A DNA stretch of 64,000 nucleotides from an uncultured Roseburia sp. (GTDB lineage: Bacteria > Bacillota > Clostridia > Lachnospirales > Lachnospiraceae), in the NCBI GenBank assembly GCA_947647505.1, contig CANSKO010000004.1, positions 94,164-158,163 on the forward strand, given 5' to 3'. Shown one piece after another: positions 61,677 to 64,000 of the stretch. Below the pieces are notes generated by a model that saw nothing but the letters and a program-made list of their open reading frames with translations, made no database searches and was not told the DNA's origin. How positions within the stretch are numbered: the first letter of the stretch is position 1; each line of letters starts with the position of its first letter. A program made the position numbers and the translations under genes.

Positions 61677-63263
61677 ATGAAGAAAAAATGGAACATCAAA
61701 TATCGATTAATATTGCCCATTGCTCTGCTTGGAATGGTAGCGCTTCTATCAAATCTCCTTGCAGTTTCCAATATCAAAAACGTCAATGACAATGCAGCCA
61801 ATATTGTGGATAACTATATGGAGGGAAAAACCAGGCTGGCAGAGCTCCGCCAGTCTGTTATGAATATACATAAGCTGGCGTTATCCCATATTGTGGCTAC
61901 GGACTATAACACGATGATTACCCTTGTCAACGACATAAAAGAAGAAGAAAAAAAGCTGGACGATATGTTGGCGAAATACGAAATTTATATTACGGAGGAT
62001 GACAGGGAAACGTATAACGCGCTGCTTTCCGGAAGTGAATCGTTAAAGCGCTCGCTTATTTTCCTTGTATGCGCCAGCGCATCCGGCAAAACGCAGGATG
62101 CTTATGCCTGCGCCAATGGCGATGTGGCGTCTTTCAATGCCGCAGTTGAAAATAATATCGCTGTTTTGGACAGTTCCATCAGCAGTCGAACCACGCAGGC
62201 AAGAGAACAGCTTTCTTCCGTTTATCTTAGTTCGATGATTACGAACAGCGCATCTACGCTCGCCTGTGTGATACTTGTATGCATTACCGTTTCCCTTATT
62301 CTGCGCTCTGTCGTCAAACCGATTAAGAACATTCTGGAAACGCTTCGTGGATGTTCCGGGCGCATCAGCAGCGTAGTGGAAGAGGTTTTGTCACGGACGC
62401 ATACTTCCAGCGAAAGCGCCATGGATTTGTCCGCTCTTGCCGAAGAGCTGTCGGCAACCATTCAGGAAGTGGCGAACAATACGTCCCACATCAATCAAAA
62501 TGCCAAAAATGTGCAGCTGGATGCAGAAAGCATGGCCGAGGAATGCGGAAAAATTACCGCTTACTGCAATGCAATGAATACACGGGCTGAGGAAATGGGA
62601 CAATCCGCGCAGGAAAGCCTGAATAATACCAACGTCAAAATAAAAGACATTTTAGATGTTTTAAACGAAGCCATTGAAGGAAGCCGCAGCGTGGATCAGG
62701 TAAACAGCCTTACGCATGATATTTTGGAAATTTCCTCGCAGACGAATCTGATTGCCTTAAACGCCTCTGTTGAGGCGGCAAGAGCCGGGGAAGCGGGGAA
62801 AGGCTTTGCCGTAGTAGCGGAAGAAATTCGTCAGCTTGCAGCCTCCAGCAGTGAAACGGCAAACCGTATTCAAAAAGTGAATACGACTGTAACGCATGCC
62901 GTATACAATCTTTCCGAAAGCTCTCAAAACCTTGTGAATTACATTGAGGAGTCCATTTTAAAAGAATTTCTTTCCTTCGTTGCGCGTGGACGGCAATACC
63001 AGGACGACGCTGCTTATATCCGCCAGGCGATGGCTGCGTTTAATGCCAACACCGACCGTTTGAAGTCCTCTATGGCAGAAATCGTAGAATCCATAGAAAC
63101 GATTACAAAAGCGATTGACGACGGGGCTTCGGGCATTTCCGGCGTTGCGGGCAGCACGCAGCATTTGGTTGCGGATATGACGGAAATCACAAACCGCATG
63201 GGCGTCAATCATAAGGTTGCGGCTGAATTGGAAAAAGAAACGATAACGTTTGCTAATTTGTAA
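61677..63263 (+). CDS. Methyl-accepting chemotaxis protein
   Basis: A 528-residue chemoreceptor. Helix 1 is at about 11-30, and an outside domain of about 150 residues looks like a four-helix bundle. Helix 2 lies near 185-208, then a HAMP-like segment ([15 protein letters not shown]) and a signalling domain with the canonical hairpin [20 protein letters not shown] and [21 protein letters not shown] 61677 is 11 bases after GGAGG. It lies directly after the binding-protein gene and probably senses its loaded form. No che or flagellar genes are in view. Confidence 0.93.
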   Translation: MKKKWNIKYRLILPIALLGMVALLSNLLAVSNIKNVNDNAANIVDNYMEGKTRLAELRQSVMNIHKLALSHIVATDYNTMITLVNDIKEEEKKLDDMLAKYEIYITEDDRETYNALLSGSESLKRSLIFLVCASASGKTQDAYACANGDVASFNAAVENNIAVLDSSISSRTTQAREQLSSVYLSSMITNSASTLACVILVCITVSLILRSVVKPIKNILETLRGCSGRISSVVEEVLSRTHTSSESAMDLSALAEELSATIQEVANNTSHINQNAKNVQLDAESMAEECGKITAYCNAMNTRAEEMGQSAQESLNNTNVKIKDILDVLNEAIEGSRSVDQVNSLTHDILEISSQTNLIALNASVEAARAGEAGKGFAVVAEEIRQLAASSSETANRIQKVNTTVTHAVYNLSESSQNLVNYIEESILKEFLSFVARGRQYQDDAAYIRQAMAAFNANTDRLKSSMAEIVESIETITKAIDDGASGISGVAGSTQHLVADMTEITNRMGVNHKVAAELEKETITFANL

Positions 63264-63333
63264 TGAGGGGTGTGAAGGGGGATTTCTTGCAGGAACTTAA
63301 GGCAAAGCACAATCGAATTGCATAAAAAGAGAG

Positions 63334-63377
63334 AAAAAGTGCAGAACAAAAGTTCGATTTTGATCTGTGCTTTTTTT
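63334..63377 (+). terminator. Terminator of the binding protein / chemoreceptor operon
   Basis: AAAAAGTGCAGA pairs with TCTGTGCTTTTT (two G-U pairs) with an inner CAAAA/TTTTG helix and a T run. The remainder of 63264-63560 holds no gene I can support. Confidence 0.75.
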
Positions 63378-63560
63378 GCCCTATGTGTTATAATGAAAAA
63401 CCAAATGACGGGATAATGCTATTTGTACAGGTTGGCGGGATGCAGTGTTATTTCGGTTCGAAAGCAGGGTTTGATGAAAGGATATTGTGAGTGTGACCTG
63501 CGTTCGTGCAATGAATTATGTGGCGCTATATGGACAAGAGTCTTGTTTCCAGTTTCCAAT

Positions 63561-64000
63561 GAAATATTTGTAGATGGTGAATCGGATGGGGAATCAGTTG
63601 TTCAAAAATTTCGAATAACTGAATCAGATGGAAAAGGCTATAATACAAATCATTACAATTTGAAAGCTATTATTGCAGAAGGGAATAAAGTGGACTCAGA
63701 GTGGGCCGTGCGATTTTGACGAAGGATTATTTTGAAGAGCAGTTACAGAGAATCCGTGAAATTCGCATATCTGAACAAGGATTTTACCAGAAAGTTGCAG
63801 ATATATATGCAACAAGTATAGATTATGATCCGAAATTATAGCAGAGGTAATTTATTACAGAGCGGACAGGGAGAAAGATTATATGAGTTTCCAGACATGG
63901 GTTGTGAATGCTTATTTAGATCTGGCAGAATTATGGGAAGAAGAGTAGGTCCCAATGACGATGGAAGGTTGGGAGGAGCAGTATGTGCTGAGTGAATTTG
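63561..64000 (+). pseudogene. Decayed RhuM-family gene (continues past window)
   Basis: Three frames carry consecutive parts of a RhuM (virulence protein family) sequence. The first reads IFVDGE..GESVVQKFRITESDGKGYNTNHYNLKAIIAEG up to a TGA at 63717. The second is from 63716 (LTKDYFEEQLQRIREIR...FYQKVADIYATSIDYD) to TAG 63839. The third is from 63841 (AEVIYYRADREKDYMSFQTW...NAYLDLAE), with another in-frame TAG, then VPMTMEGWEEQ. Frame changes, stops and missing pieces show a dead gene. RhuM genes are often linked to mobile or restriction loci. Confidence 0.7.

Noticed and set aside
63302..63377. Possible riboswitch-like alternative pairing before the terminator after the chemoreceptor
   Set aside because: AAAGCAC and AATCGAA upstream can pair with the terminator arm, but no downstream gene would be controlled; probably chance.
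1..64000. tRNA, rRNA, prophage or intact insertion sequence
   Set aside because: No cloverleaf-type sequence, rRNA segment, integrase, transposase or phage structural gene was recognised anywhere in the window.

Overview
The window looks like a chromosomal segment of a spore-forming Lachnospiraceae-type Clostridium (Firmicutes, roughly even GC). Supporting signs are strong AGGAGG ribosome sites, several extended -10 promoters, a spoVA locus with a sigma-G-like promoter, a CwlC-like amidase behind a sigma-K-like promoter, a HemZ-type radical SAM enzyme, and large secreted glycosidases ending in FIVAR/BspA-type leucine-rich modules. This placement is inferred from gene content only. No rRNA, tRNA, CRISPR array, intact prophage or intact insertion sequence was seen.

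Layout. 1-2.6 kb: end of a dihydrofolate reductase gene, then ilvB-ilvN. 2.6-3.6 kb: flavin reductase-like and PH-domain proteins on the minus strand. 3.9-6.9 kb: two-component system 1. 7-12.7 kb: ileS and glgP. 12.8-17.4 kb: a 1539-residue secreted protein joining a GH123-like domain to a sialidase-fold domain. 17.5-19.6 kb: a calcium-motif protein and a CPBP protease on the minus strand. 19.8-30.1 kb: relA, an MBL hydrolase, hemZ, hisS, aspS, a frameshifted surface-protein gene and a sporulation-type amidase. 30.2-31.4 kb: an iron-dependent alcohol dehydrogenase.

31.5-38.9 kb is the most distinctive block. Two-component system 2 is followed by a PAPS-type sulfotransferase, CysD, a CysN-CysC fusion and a second paralogous sulfotransferase. 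Together these encode activation of sulfate to PAPS and its transfer to an unknown acceptor, with the architecture of rhizobial nodPQ-nodH. A 23-bp direct-repeat box upstream of the response regulator recurs upstream of the first sulfotransferase, so a dedicated regulon is likely. No sulfite-forming PAPS reductase is present in the window.

39-44 kb: DUF975 and DUF2752 membrane proteins, then a BcgI-like (type IIB) restriction-modification pair. Its specificity gene carries an A11 run exactly between its two recognition halves, suggesting phase variation. A carbonic anhydrase and a small membrane protein follow. 44.3-47.7 kb: Tex and a two-subunit ThrE-type exporter. 47.8-50 kb: a spoVA operon with AA, AB and AC plus two small genes but no AD. 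50.2-57.6 kb: a PAS protein, a beta-glucuronidase, a GH33 sialidase and a secreted amidase with fibronectin-like repeats. 57.6-60.1 kb: small membrane proteins and a TetR regulator next to a DUF2871 gene. 60.3-63.3 kb: an orphan solute-binding lipoprotein paired with a chemoreceptor. The window ends in a decayed RhuM-family gene.

Together the secreted GH123-like/sialidase fusion, GH33 sialidase and beta-glucuronidase point to life on host glycans and glucuronides. The sulfotransferase block points to sulfation of a surface or small-molecule acceptor.
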